Shown piece after piece: positions 42,434 to 51,732 of a stretch of DNA of 64,000 bases. Each line of letters begins with the position of its first letter. Position 1 is the stretch's first letter. The stretch is from Shewanella cutis (lineage in GTDB: Bacteria > Pseudomonadota > Gammaproteobacteria > Enterobacterales > Shewanellaceae), in the NCBI RefSeq assembly GCF_022410515.1, contig NZ_JACSDI010000022.1:1-64000 (forward strand), given 5' to 3'. The position numbers and the translations under genes were made by a program. The notes under the pieces were generated by a model. The model did no database searches and was not told the DNA's origin. It saw only the letters and a list, made by a program, of their open reading frames with translations.

Positions 42434-44500
42434 TTACTGAAGCAGAGAAATATCCGCTACATGTAAGAATTGTTCACATAGGTTATTGAGCAGTGCCAAA
42501 CGGTTGTTACGCAGCGCGGTATCGTCCGCCATCACCATGACATCCTCGAAGAACTGGTCAACACTTTCACGTAAGCTTGCCAGCAGCGTTAAGGCTTGTT
42601 GATAATCCGCATTAGCAAACAGTGGAGCAAGCAGAGGCTGAAGTTCAGTAAGCTTAGCTGCTAACGCTTGCTCGGCAGCTTCGGTTAACAGAGCTGAGTT
42701 AATCGCGGTCGGTAATTCGCCTTCCACTTTCGCCAGAATGTTAGACACACGCTTATTCGCCGCTGCTAGAGCGCTAGAGGCTTCTAAGCTTCTGAAGTGT
42801 GATACTGCGTTAATGCGGCTATCAAAGTCGGCAGGGCGAGTTGGACGGCGGGCTAATACTGCAAGGATCACGTCAACGTTGATACCTTTATCTTGGTACC
42901 AAGCACGGAAACGCGCCATTAAGAACTCAAGCACTTCATCGCTTGCATTCGCGTTGCTTAAGTTGGTGCCATGGAGTTCTTGAGCCTTAGCAATCAACGT
43001 TACTAAGTCCAGTGGCAGCTTGTTCTCAACGATAATGCGTAGCACACCGATAGCGGCGCGGCGTAGGGCAAATGGGTCGGCAGCGCCCTTAGGTGCCTGA
43101 CCAATACCAAAAATACCGACTAAGGTATCGAGTTTATCGGCTAAGGCTACTGCGCAAGAAACTGCTGCTGTTGGAACTGTATCGCCAGAAAACTTAGGCT
43201 TGTATTGTTCTTCCATAGCTAAGGCGACAGCTTCTGTTTCACCGTCTAGGCGGGCGTAATGCATGCCCATAGTGCCTTGCGTATCGGTAAACTCCATCAC
43301 CATATTGGTCATTAAGTCTGTTTTAGACAATAAACCTGCGCGGGCTGCATCAACGATATTTGCACCTGTTTGCTCAGCAATAAAGGCGGCTAGGGCGGAT
43401 ATACGAGTCACTTTGTCTCTTAAGGTGCCGAGCTGTTGCTGGAACAATACGGTCTCAAGACTAGGTAAACGCGATTCTAGCGTGTGCTTTTTATCGGTAT
43501 TAAAGAAAAACTCAGCATCGGCCAAGCGTGGGCGTACCACCTTCTCGTTACCAGAGATAATTTGCGCAGGATCTTTTGATTCGATATTGGCGACAAAGAT
43601 AAAGTTTGGCAGCAATTTGCCCGCATCATCGAACACTGGGAAGTATTTTTGATCGCCCTTCATCGTATAAACCAAGGCTTCTGAAGGCACGTTTAAGAAC
43701 TTTTCTTCAAAGCTTGCCGTTAACACGACTGGCCATTCAACCAAAGAGGTCACTTCTTCTAGTAGGTCATCTTCGATATCGGCGGTGCCACCAATCTTAG
43801 CGGCCGCTTTTTCGGCATCGGCTTTAATTAAGGCTTTACGGCTTTCAAAATCGGCGATGACTTTCCCTTTTTCTTTTAGCAATGTCAGGTAGTTGTCCGC
43901 ATGGTCAAGCTCGAAGCCGGTACCCATAAAGCGGTGACCACGGATATTCCGCGCTGATTTAATGCCGAGCAATTCGCCTTCAATTAACTCACTGCCTAAT
44001 AGCATAGTGGCGGTGTGAACAGGGCGAATAAATTGAGTCTTGCTGCTTCCCCAACGCATTGGTTTTGGAATAGGTAATTTATCTAGCGCTCGTTGTGCCA
44101 TAGCTGCAATTAAGCTTTTGGTTTCAACGCCTTCAACTTTAGCGTTATAAACCAGCCATTCACCTTTGTCGGTCACTAAACGTTCTGCCTGATCGACAGT
44201 GATACCGTTGCCACGTGCCCAACCTTCGGCAGCTTTTGTTGGTTTACCTTCGGCATCAAAGGCTGAGCTGACCGCTGGGCCGCGTTTTTCAACGATTTTA
44301 TCTGCTTGGGCAATAGCGAGTTCAGTAATATTAATCGCCAGACGACGGGGCGCTGCATACCAAACCGCGGATTTAAAAGCTAAATCGGCTTTGGTTAATT
44401 CTTCAGTAAAGTTCGCTAAGAAAGACTCAGCCAGTTTACGTAGCGCCTTTGGCGGCAGTTCTTCAGTGCCTAACTCGATGAGTAAGTTTTCAAAATTCAT
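42434..44500 (-). CDS. glyS: Glycyl-tRNA synthetase beta subunit
   Basis: The 688-residue large subunit of the bacterial alpha2-beta2 glycyl-tRNA synthetase binds tRNA-Gly. It starts LLIELGTEELPPKALRKLAESF, the family signature, and contains an HD-like region (LSKTDLMTNMVMEFTDTQGTMGMHYA) and a C-terminal anticodon-binding DALR-type domain. It begins 9 bases after glyQ. Confidence 0.98.
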   Translation of the reverse strand: MNFENLLIELGTEELPPKALRKLAESFLANFTEELTKADLAFKSAVWYAAPRRLAINITELAIAQADKIVEKRGPAVSSAFDAEGKPTKAAEGWARGNGITVDQAERLVTDKGEWLVYNAKVEGVETKSLIAAMAQRALDKLPIPKPMRWGSSKTQFIRPVHTATMLLGSELIEGELLGIKSARNIRGHRFMGTGFELDHADNYLTLLKEKGKVIADFESRKALIKADAEKAAAKIGGTADIEDDLLEEVTSLVEWPVVLTASFEEKFLNVPSEALVYTMKGDQKYFPVFDDAGKLLPNFIFVANIESKDPAQIISGNEKVVRPRLADAEFFFNTDKKHTLESRLPSLETVLFQQQLGTLRDKVTRISALAAFIAEQTGANIVDAARAGLLSKTDLMTNMVMEFTDTQGTMGMHYARLDGETEAVALAMEEQYKPKFSGDTVPTAAVSCAVALADKLDTLVGIFGIGQAPKGAADPFALRRAAIGVLRIIVENKLPLDLVTLIAKAQELHGTNLSNANASDEVLEFLMARFRAWYQDKGINVDVILAVLARRPTRPADFDSRINAVSHFRSLEASSALAAANKRVSNILAKVEGELPTAINSALLTEAAEQALAAKLTELQPLLAPLFANADYQQALTLLASLRESVDQFFEDVMVMADDTALRNNRLALLNNLCEQFLHVADISLLQ

Positions 44501-44509
44501 GTGTTACCT

Positions 44510-45415
44510 CTACTTACACATTGGGAAGCCAAGTGCTTCGCGTGCCTGATAATAGGATTCGGCAACGGCTTTTGCCATAGTACGTACGCGCAGGATATAA
44601 CGCTGACGTTCAGTCACTGAAATGGCGTGGCGTGCATCGAGCAGGTTGAAGGCGTGTGAGGCTTTCATCACTTGCTCATAGGCGGGTAGAGGTAATGGTT
44701 TTTCAAGCGACAATAAGTGCTGACACATCTTTTCGCATTGATCGAACAGGGTAAACATAAAGTCTACATCGGCGTGTTCAAAGTTATAGGTTGATTGCTC
44801 AACTTCGTTTTGGTGGAACACATCGCCATAGGTGATGCGACCCATTGGGCCATCGGTCCATACGAGGTCGTACACGCTATCCACACCTTGGATATACATC
44901 GCCAGACGTTCTAAACCGTAGGTGATTTCACCCGTGACAGGGCTGCACTCCAAGCCGCCGACCTGTTGGAAGTAAGTAAACTGAGTTACTTCCATACCGT
45001 TTAGCCAGACTTCCCAGCCTAGACCCCAAGCACCTAACGTTGGTGATTCCCAGTTGTCTTCCACAAAGCGGATATCATGGATTTGGGTATCAATACCAAG
45101 GGCTTGCAGAGAACCTAAATAGAGTTCTTGGATATTATCCGGTGACGGTTTTAACACGACTTGGAATTGGTAGTAGTGCTGCAGACGGTTTGGGTTTTCA
45201 CCGTAGCGGCCATCTGTTGGGCGGCGCGAAGGCTGCACATAGGCACTACTCATTGGCTCGGGCCCTAGAGAGCGTAGGAAAGTTTGTGGGTGGAATGTGC
45301 CCGCACCGACTTCCATATCTAAAGGTTGAACGATTGCACAGCCTTGCTGCGCCCAATATTCCTGTAGGGTTAGAATGAAACCCTGAAATGTTTTTACGTC
45401 GTGTTTCGTCGTCAT
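44510..45415 (-). CDS. glyQ: Glycyl-tRNA synthetase alpha subunit
   Basis: The 301-residue catalytic subunit forms glycyl-adenylate. It has FQGFILTLQEYWAQQGCAIVQPLDMEVGAGTFHP-type N-terminal sequence and the class II motifs around YVQPSRRPTDGRYGENPNRLQHYYQFQV. It is first in the glyQS operon and diverges from tag. Confidence 0.98.
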   Translation of the reverse strand: MTTKHDVKTFQGFILTLQEYWAQQGCAIVQPLDMEVGAGTFHPQTFLRSLGPEPMSSAYVQPSRRPTDGRYGENPNRLQHYYQFQVVLKPSPDNIQELYLGSLQALGIDTQIHDIRFVEDNWESPTLGAWGLGWEVWLNGMEVTQFTYFQQVGGLECSPVTGEITYGLERLAMYIQGVDSVYDLVWTDGPMGRITYGDVFHQNEVEQSTYNFEHADVDFMFTLFDQCEKMCQHLLSLEKPLPLPAYEQVMKASHAFNLLDARHAISVTERQRYILRVRTMAKAVAESYYQAREALGFPMCK

Positions 45416-45532
45416 GTCTACTTGTCTACTGCCGTCAGCTTGAATAGAAAATGGTTTCGATTATACCTTGTAGATCTCTGCTTATGTAGGTTATTTTTTA
45501 CCTTCTTCGTTAAAACGTTAAGGTTGATGACC

Positions 45533-46108
45533 ATGGAAGAAATCCGCTGTAATTGGGTCAGTGATGATCCCTTGTATCGTGAATACCACGATAAGGTGTG
45601 GGGGCGCCCAGTTTATGATCCCAAGGAGTTATTTGCCAAGCTCTGTTTAGACGGGCAACAAGCAGGGTTGTCTTGGATTACGATCTTAAAGAAACAACAA
45701 AATTATGAACAAGCCTTTGCGGATTTTGAGCCAGCAGTGATTGCTACTTTCGATGATGCAAAAGTCGAGGAGTTGATGGCAAATCCTGGAATTGTGCGTA
45801 ATCGACTTAAGATCCATTCAATTATTAGAAATGCAAAAGGGTATTTAGCTTATACGGCTGATGGCAAAGATTTTTCTGAATTTTTGTGGAGCTTCGTTGG
45901 TGGTAAACCAATAGTGAATCAATTTACTTCCATGTCGCAGGTGCCTGCGCAAACGCCGGAGTCAGAGGCTATGTCCAAGGCGTTAAAAAAGCTCGGCTTT
46001 AACTTTGTTGGTCCAACGATTTGTTATGCTTTTATGCAGGCAGTGGGGATGGTGAATGATCATATAGTTGATTGCATTGCCTATGATGCTTGCTGTGGTG
46101 GTAAATAA
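45533..46108 (+). CDS. tag: DNA-3-methyladenine glycosylase I (Tag)
   Basis: Tag removes 3-methyladenine from alkylated DNA. The ATG at 45533 gives 191 residues starting EEIRCNWVSDDPLYREYHDKVWG and has AAGG nine bases upstream; an ATG at 45527 is too close to it. Zinc ligands are Cys6 and His19 at the N-terminus and the C-terminal NDHIVDC region. GQQAGLSWITILKK contains the base-binding pocket. The longer frame back to 45401 overlaps glyQ and is not family sequence. Confidence 0.96.
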   Translation: MEEIRCNWVSDDPLYREYHDKVWGRPVYDPKELFAKLCLDGQQAGLSWITILKKQQNYEQAFADFEPAVIATFDDAKVEELMANPGIVRNRLKIHSIIRNAKGYLAYTADGKDFSEFLWSFVGGKPIVNQFTSMSQVPAQTPESEAMSKALKKLGFNFVGPTICYAFMQAVGMVNDHIVDCIAYDACCGGK

Positions 46109-46144
46109 GTCACTAATCTTATTTAGTCACAATCCAAAATAAAA

Positions 46145-46170
46145 AGGCATGTTCCACGTGGAACATGCCT
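46145..46170. other. Candidate parS site 3 inside a perfect 26-bp palindrome
   Basis: The core TGTTCCACGTGGAACA (46150-46165) is a perfect parS palindrome. It is extended by five bases on each side (AGGCA/TGCCT) to a 26-bp perfect dyad between the convergent genes tag and the amidohydrolase. With TTGTTATTT beyond it, the dyad could also act as a weak terminator. Confidence 0.8.
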
Positions 46171-46193
46171 CTTGTTATTTCACCTTGTTGAGA

Positions 46194-49100
46194 TTAGATT
46201 TTCTCGAAGAAGAAAGGCTTGCGCTGTTGTTTGCTGCCATTGAGTTGGTTCATCGACTCAGCGTCGAATAACTTACCATTGACCATGGTGTAAGTGACTT
46301 TATCTGTGACGCGAATATCCGCTAATGGGTCGCCATCGATAACGATCAAGTCTGCAAGCTTACCTGGCTTAATCGAGCCAAGTTGATGCTCTAAGCCGAA
46401 GGTGGTGGCAGGGTTGATGGTCGCCGTTTTCAGTACATCCATATTGCTCATGCCACCCTGGGCAAACATCCACATTTCCCAATGTGCGGCTAAACCTTCA
46501 CGCTGACCATGGGCGCCAATATTTGGGTGAATGCCTAATTTATTAAACTCATTCGCCACTTTAGCAACGTTAAAATGGTTGTAGTGGCTGTCTGGTGCAT
46601 GGGGGCGACGCATTGAGCGAGCCTGCAAAATATCGCTTGGTACATACATAGACAGGCGTGGATGTGCCCACACATCGGTTTTATCGTACCAGTAATTCTC
46701 ACCCGAAATACCACCGTAGGCGACGACTAAGGTTGGCGTATAACCGACCTTAGTTTGACTCCAGAACTGTTTAATATCGTTATAAATACTTGCCACAGGT
46801 AAGGAATGTTCTACGGTTGTATGACCATCGGCAACCATGGTCAGGTTATGTTGTAGTAAGCTGCCACCCTCTGGCACGACCATCATTTCGAGTTCGCGAG
46901 CTGCAGCGATAACCTGTTGTCTTTGATTACGACGGGGTTGGTTGTAGCTCTTCACACTAAAGGCACCGACTTTTTTGAGCCGCTCTAAATGGAATTTTGC
47001 ATCATCAATAGAGTCGATGTGTGAGGTGTATCCTGGCGCGTTTGCGCCGTAGAGAATAGTTCCTGTGGAGAAAATTCGCGGGCCCACGATGTTGCCAGCC
47101 TTTTGTTGCTCTGAAGCGGCAAATATTTCAGTCGTATCGTTAGATGGATCATGAATCGTAGTCACGCCTAAGGATAAACCAGAATAGAGCGTCCAGTTTT
47201 GTTGCGGCACGATTTCATCATCGGCTTGAGCGCCATGGGCATGGGCGTCAAACAAACCAGGCATAATGGATTTGCCGCTTATATCGATGACTTGTGCATC
47301 CTTTGGAATTACCGTATTTGCATCGCCAACGGCAACAATATGATTGTCTTTAACGATCACCACACCCTTATCGATGACTTGGTCATTTTCCATAGTGATC
47401 ACTTTGCCGCCGATAAAGGCGACTGTTCCACGTGGAACATCGGCCTTTTCGGTAAAGCCTAAGTTGATAATGCTTGGCTTAGCTTGCGCGTCCTTTTTGA
47501 GAAACTGGGAATCAACATTGGCTTGGTAGAGTTCTGGGCCAAGGGTCCAATAGAGTTGATTACTCTTGCTATTCCAACTGATGCTTTCGCCGGCTCGTAC
47601 ACTTAACTGAGTGACGGGAAGATTGCTGGCATTAGGGCCGATTTCAACGGTTTCGCCATGTTTAGCAAAGGGCGTCACCCACACTTTAAAACGCTCTGCA
47701 AAGGCAAGTTGTTCACCGTCGGGTGAGACTCTAAATTCGGTTGCATGCTTACTGCTGTAGTGAACGCGCTTATCAAAACCGTCTAAGTTGATTGAAGCTA
47801 GCTGTGGCGTATCATCATATCCACTATTCATAAAAAAGATGCGATCAGCTGAAGCACCAAATTGAGCTTGGTAACCCTCAGTGGTGATTTTTGTATTTTG
47901 TTTGGTTTTTAATTCAACCTTGTAGAGACCTAGCTCCTGCGACCAAGTGCGAGGCGTGAGGTTTCCACCTTGAGCTTTACGATACACCACAAGTTCGCCA
48001 TTAGGAGAAAAGGTGGGCTCAAGGTATTTTCCGGGTTCTGTGGTAAGTTGTTTCGCCTTGCCACCTCTAGCGCTGATCACTTGTACCGCGCCTTGATCTT
48101 GGTCATTCCAAGTGGTGAAGACGATGTTTTTGCCATCACGCGACCATTGGGGATAAAGTTCTCCAATATCGTTACCTAACTCGGTTAAGCGTGACATCTT
48201 GCCATCGGGAAGCGTCTTCAACCAGATTTTACCCAATGCTTCGAAGGCGACTTTACTGCCATCGGGGGAGACTTGTGCCATTCGCAGCATTTTTACATCG
48301 AATACATCTTTATCAATATCTTGTTTAAAGCGTACTGAAGGCTGAACGTCTAACTGGGTTTTGACACTGAAGGGAATGTTAGTGACAGTCTTATTGGCAA
48401 CGTTGAGGCGGTTAATTTTGCCTTTAGCCCAGAAGAAGATATCTTTGTTGTCTTGAGTCCAAGCCATGCTTGGATAGACGCCGTGGATTGCCCAGGTTTC
48501 TTGCATATCACGGTCTAAATCGCCAAACAACTTAGTTGATTCTCCGGATTTTAAATCAAGCAAATATAATGATGATTGGAAATCATCACGCTTAATATAG
48601 GCCAGTTTGGTGCCATCAGGGCTTGGGGTTGGGCGAATAGCACCGCCAGTCCCTTCAATCAGAATTTCGATATCACCTGTTTTGGTATCGTAACGTTTGA
48701 TTTTATAGATACCGTTTATTGAGTCTTTGGAATAATGGAAGGTTTTTCCTGGGGTGTCGTCTTGACTGAAATAGATATAGCGGCCATCGGGTGAATATGA
48801 TGGCTCACCTAAATCCTTTTCATCGTTAGGGCGTTCGGTGAGTTTAACACCTTCGCCACCGGCTACATGGTAGAGCCAGACTTCGCCAGCCCCTAAACTA
48901 CGACTGGCGGTAAAATGTTTACGACCAATTAAATATTGGGAATCAGGGCTCCAAGCTGGGCTGTTGAGTAAGCGAAAGGTTTCAGTCGTAACTGTGCGTG
49001 GATTGCTGCCGTCGGCATCCATAATCCAAATATTGTCGCCACCATCCGCATCTGAGGTGAAGGCGATGTGTTTACCATCAGGACTATATACCGGCTGCAT

Positions 49101-49382
49101 TTGCCAGGCGATCCCTTGGGCTAATGGCTTAGCTTCGCCACCAGTGACGGGGATTTGATAAATATCCCCTAGTAAATCAAAGACTAAATACTGGCCATCA
49201 GGGCTTACGCTGAGGTTCATCCAAGTGCCTTCACTAACATCAATTTTGACTTTTTCTAGCGGCGCATTAGTGGGGGCGTTTACATCCCAGCTTGGTTTTT
49301 GCGCTTCATCCGCGTGAGCTATGAGGGGATTTAGGCTCAGTATCAGTGCGATATAAAGCGGGGTCAGTGTAGGTCTAAACAT
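46194..49382 (-). CDS. Secreted TolB-like beta-propeller amidohydrolase
   Basis: A 1062-residue two-part protein. Residues 1-24 are a signal peptide (IALILSLNPLIAHA-DEA). Residues about 55-640 are WD40-like/TolB propeller repeats with at least nine copies of the SPDG motif (SPDGQYLVFDLLG, SPDGKHIAFTSD, SPDGRYIYFSQD, SPDGSKVAFEA). Residues about 655-1045 are an amidohydrolase-superfamily domain with metal ligands in GLFDAHAHG, then TTVEHS, GAHGQ and the C-terminal LGSIKPGKLADLIVIDGDP. Such proteins are common in Shewanella and relatives; substrate unknown, probably a periplasmic cyclic amide or dipeptide. A perfect parS sits within the gene at 47424. Confidence 0.9.
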   Translation of the reverse strand: MFRPTLTPLYIALILSLNPLIAHADEAQKPSWDVNAPTNAPLEKVKIDVSEGTWMNLSVSPDGQYLVFDLLGDIYQIPVTGGEAKPLAQGIAWQMQPVYSPDGKHIAFTSDADGGDNIWIMDADGSNPRTVTTETFRLLNSPAWSPDSQYLIGRKHFTASRSLGAGEVWLYHVAGGEGVKLTERPNDEKDLGEPSYSPDGRYIYFSQDDTPGKTFHYSKDSINGIYKIKRYDTKTGDIEILIEGTGGAIRPTPSPDGTKLAYIKRDDFQSSLYLLDLKSGESTKLFGDLDRDMQETWAIHGVYPSMAWTQDNKDIFFWAKGKINRLNVANKTVTNIPFSVKTQLDVQPSVRFKQDIDKDVFDVKMLRMAQVSPDGSKVAFEALGKIWLKTLPDGKMSRLTELGNDIGELYPQWSRDGKNIVFTTWNDQDQGAVQVISARGGKAKQLTTEPGKYLEPTFSPNGELVVYRKAQGGNLTPRTWSQELGLYKVELKTKQNTKITTEGYQAQFGASADRIFFMNSGYDDTPQLASINLDGFDKRVHYSSKHATEFRVSPDGEQLAFAERFKVWVTPFAKHGETVEIGPNASNLPVTQLSVRAGESISWNSKSNQLYWTLGPELYQANVDSQFLKKDAQAKPSIINLGFTEKADVPRGTVAFIGGKVITMENDQVIDKGVVIVKDNHIVAVGDANTVIPKDAQVIDISGKSIMPGLFDAHAHGAQADDEIVPQQNWTLYSGLSLGVTTIHDPSNDTTEIFAASEQQKAGNIVGPRIFSTGTILYGANAPGYTSHIDSIDDAKFHLERLKKVGAFSVKSYNQPRRNQRQQVIAAARELEMMVVPEGGSLLQHNLTMVADGHTTVEHSLPVASIYNDIKQFWSQTKVGYTPTLVVAYGGISGENYWYDKTDVWAHPRLSMYVPSDILQARSMRRPHAPDSHYNHFNVAKVANEFNKLGIHPNIGAHGQREGLAAHWEMWMFAQGGMSNMDVLKTATINPATTFGLEHQLGSIKPGKLADLIVIDGDPLADIRVTDKVTYTMVNGKLFDAESMNQLNGSKQQRKPFFFEKI
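47424..47439. other. Candidate parS site 4 (inside the amidohydrolase gene)
   Basis: TGTTCCACGTGGAACA, a perfect 16-of-16 match, encodes residues DVPRGTV on the minus strand. It sits at the junction of the propeller and amidohydrolase domains. Confidence 0.8.
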
Positions 49383-49546
49383 ACTATATCCTGTTATCGT
49401 TATTTTAGGGTGTAGTTGTTATCAAATAAGATAAACATTTGTAAATGCTGTGTAGGTTATCGCACAAATATCCCGTAAGGAAAACGGAAATACTGTTTCA
49501 ATTAATGACCGAGGAAGGCTGCTAGATGATTGGCGTAGGGGCAATG

Positions 49547-49569
49547 GGAGAGTAATAGGATTACTCTCC
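49547..49569. repeat. Hairpin downstream of the MOSC gene
   Basis: GGAGAGTAAT and ATTACTCTCC form a perfect 10-bp stem with a three-base loop, 14 bases beyond the MOSC stop. No T-tract follows, so its terminator activity is uncertain. Confidence 0.5.
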
Positions 49570-49582
49570 GAGGTGAAGTTGA

Positions 49583-50020
49583 TTAGTCGCGAGTTACTGG
49601 ATCACCGAGATGGATCATTGCGTCATTGAGGACGCGGCAGGTTACGCCGCCACGCCAATCTGGAGTGAGGGCTAATTCTAATCCTGGGTGCGCCATTTCC
49701 ATCTTACTGCATGGATCGGTTTCGCCGGTAATTTCTAAGCTTAAATCACCGATGCGCAATTGTTTGCCCACATCAGCAGGACTAAAACTTAATCCATCTA
49801 CTAATAGATTGGCGCGGCGAATCGTCCAGACTAAATCCGCATTTATGCTTTGACAGGCTGCTTGCCACTGCTGCACTGAAAGAACGGTCACTTGTCGTTT
49901 GCCTGGGCGACCAAATACATCCTTTTCAACACCGCTGTGCTGAGTGACATTAGCACACAACACTTCTTTCATTGGGCCACGTTTTACGGTTTTGTAGGCA
50001 ATAGCAACTAGTTTCGGCAT
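49583..50020 (-). CDS. MOSC-domain protein
   Basis: The 145-residue protein covers one MOSC domain (related to molybdenum cofactor sulfurase C-termini). It shows WTIRRANLLVDGLSF, the LRIGDLSLEITGETDPCSKM segment with the conserved cysteine, and WRGGVTCRVLNDAMIHLGDPV near the end. MOSC proteins bind the molybdenum cofactor or transfer sulfur; the substrate here is unknown. It lies 35 bases downstream of tusA, another sulfur carrier, probably in one transcript. Confidence 0.88.
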   Translation of the reverse strand: MPKLVAIAYKTVKRGPMKEVLCANVTQHSGVEKDVFGRPGKRQVTVLSVQQWQAACQSINADLVWTIRRANLLVDGLSFSPADVGKQLRIGDLSLEITGETDPCSKMEMAHPGLELALTPDWRGGVTCRVLNDAMIHLGDPVTRD

Positions 50021-50055
50021 TTCTGATGTCCTTATCCTAATGTCGATGTTGGGAC

Positions 50056-50301
50056 TTAGAGTCCCTTTTTAATCAAATATTGATAGGGTGTTTGGTTGGT
50101 TTCACTGGCGATCAGTGTGTGATCCATAAACTCACAAAAACTGGGAATATCACGGGTAGTCGCAGGATCATCTGCAATAATGAGCAAGGTTTCACCCTGC
50201 GCCATTTGTCTTACCGTTTTACGCACCATCATAACCGGCTCAGGACAACGTAAGCCAAGAGCATCCAGTTTGTGTTGTGCGGTTGAGAAAACGTCGTTCA
50301 T
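50056..50301 (-). CDS. tusA: Sulfur carrier protein TusA
   Basis: The 81-residue TusA accepts sulfur from IscS as a persulfide and passes it to the TusBCD/E relay for 2-thiouridine in tRNA and to molybdenum cofactor synthesis. The active Cys19 lies in LGLRCPEPVMMVRKTVR, the E. coli position. It is followed by the MOSC gene. Confidence 0.97.
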   Translation of the reverse strand: MNDVFSTAQHKLDALGLRCPEPVMMVRKTVRQMAQGETLLIIADDPATTRDIPSFCEFMDHTLIASETNQTPYQYLIKKGL

Positions 50302-50437
50302 ATGACCTCGACTGAACGGTTAAACAGAATTGGCTAATGTTACTCCAGTGGTTTGGATAAACCAAGTTGGTGGTCTGATTTTGTGATGGAACGGGTAATT
50401 GGTTTTATTCCGTTTTATTTATCGAATAATGAGAATA

Positions 50438-50453
50438 TGTTTCACGTGGAACA
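50438..50453. other. Candidate parS site 5
   Basis: TGTTTCACGTGGAACA is a 15-of-16 match to parS, in the gap between fadA and tusA. Confidence 0.75.
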
Positions 50454-50489
50454 AATTATTTTACGACGATAATTTTTAAAGCTACATAA

Positions 50490-50522
50490 AATAAAAAGCC
50501 GGAACTGAGTCCGGCTTTTTAG
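50490..50522 (-). terminator. Terminator of fadBA
   Basis: AAAAAGCCGG (50493-50502) pairs with CCGGCTTTTT (50511-50520) around AACTGAGT. The minus strand reads into TTTTTATTTTATG after the stem, 25 bases beyond the fadA stop. Confidence 0.88.
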
Positions 50523-50546
50523 AGTGATATTGATATTTAGGTGTGA

Positions 50547-51710
50547 TTAGACTCGTTCGAAAACAGTTGCAATACCTTGTCCTAAACCGATACACATGGT
50601 TGCCAAGCCTAAGGTTGCATCTTTGTGTTCCATTAAGTTAATCAGTGTTGTTGAGATGCGTGCGCCTGAACAACCCAATGGGTGGCCAAGCGCAATGGCG
50701 CCACCGTTCAGGTTGATCTTGTCATCTACAACGTCCATCAGACCAAGGTCTTTAACGCATGGTAGAGACTGAGCAGCAAACGCTTCGTTCAGTTCGATAA
50801 CATCTAAATCATTGATTGTGATGCCAGCGCGAGCAAGAGCTTTTTGGGTTGCTGGAACTGGACCATAACCCATGATGGCGGCATCGCAACCAGCAACGGC
50901 CATTGAGCGAATGCGTGCGCGGATAGGTAAGCCTAAGGCGCGAGCCTTTGACTCTTCCATGATCAACATGGCTGAGGCGCCGTCAGACAAGGCTGATGAA
51001 GTCCCCGCTGTCACTGTACCGTTTGCTGGGTCGAATACTGGGCGCAGTGCCGCTAACGATTCCATGGTCGTTTCTGGGCGGATAACCTCGTCGTGTAGCA
51101 CTTTGATCAGTGCGCCAGTGGCATCATGGCCTTCAATGCCATAGATTTCTTTCGCAAAGCGACCCTCAACGGTGGCTGCGTAAGCGCGTTGGTGTGAACG
51201 CACTGCAAAGGCATCCTGCTGCTCACGGGTAATGCCGTGAAGCTTGCCGAGCATTTCTGCGGTTAAGCCCATCATACCTGAGGCTTTAGCAACGTTATTA
51301 GCTAAACCTGGATGGAAATCCACACCGTGGTTCATCGGCACGTGACCCATGTGTTCAACACCACCGATGATAAAGGTGTCACCCATGCCGGTCATAATGG
51401 CACGTGCTGCTTGGTGGATGGCTTCCATAGATGAACCACATAAGCGGTTTACCGTTACTGCGCCAGCCGTTTTCGGGATACCCGCGAGCAATGATGCGTT
51501 ACGGGCAATGTTGAAGCCTTGCTCTAGGGTTTGCTGCACACAGCCCCAAATCACGTCTTCAATGGTGTTGGGGTCTAATTGCGGGTTACGCAGTAATAGA
51601 CCTTTCATTAATTCGGCAGACAGTGTTTCTGCACGCACATTACGGAACACCCCAGCCTTTGAACGGCCCATAGGAGTACGAATGCAATCTACGATAACAG
51701 CTTGTTTCAT
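50547..51710 (-). CDS. fadA: 3-ketoacyl-CoA thiolase FadA
   Basis: FadA cleaves 3-ketoacyl-CoA to acetyl-CoA in aerobic beta-oxidation. The 387-residue thiolase has nucleophile Cys91 in NRLCGSSMEAIHQAARAI, the ALGHPLGCSG motif with the catalytic His, and CIGLGQGIATVFERV with the C-terminal Cys. It follows fadB by 22 bases. Confidence 0.98.
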   Translation of the reverse strand: MKQAVIVDCIRTPMGRSKAGVFRNVRAETLSAELMKGLLLRNPQLDPNTIEDVIWGCVQQTLEQGFNIARNASLLAGIPKTAGAVTVNRLCGSSMEAIHQAARAIMTGMGDTFIIGGVEHMGHVPMNHGVDFHPGLANNVAKASGMMGLTAEMLGKLHGITREQQDAFAVRSHQRAYAATVEGRFAKEIYGIEGHDATGALIKVLHDEVIRPETTMESLAALRPVFDPANGTVTAGTSSALSDGASAMLIMEESKARALGLPIRARIRSMAVAGCDAAIMGYGPVPATQKALARAGITINDLDVIELNEAFAAQSLPCVKDLGLMDVVDDKINLNGGAIALGHPLGCSGARISTTLINLMEHKDATLGLATMCIGLGQGIATVFERV

Positions 51711-51732
51711 AATTAAATTCCTTTCCCGCTAA

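Noticed and set aside
44213..44218. CACGTG within glyS as a further parS
   Set aside because: The flanks (TTGC and CCCA) do not fit the parS palindrome beyond the six central bases.
51339..51344. CACGTG within fadA as a further parS
   Set aside because: Only the central six bases match; the flanks differ at most positions.
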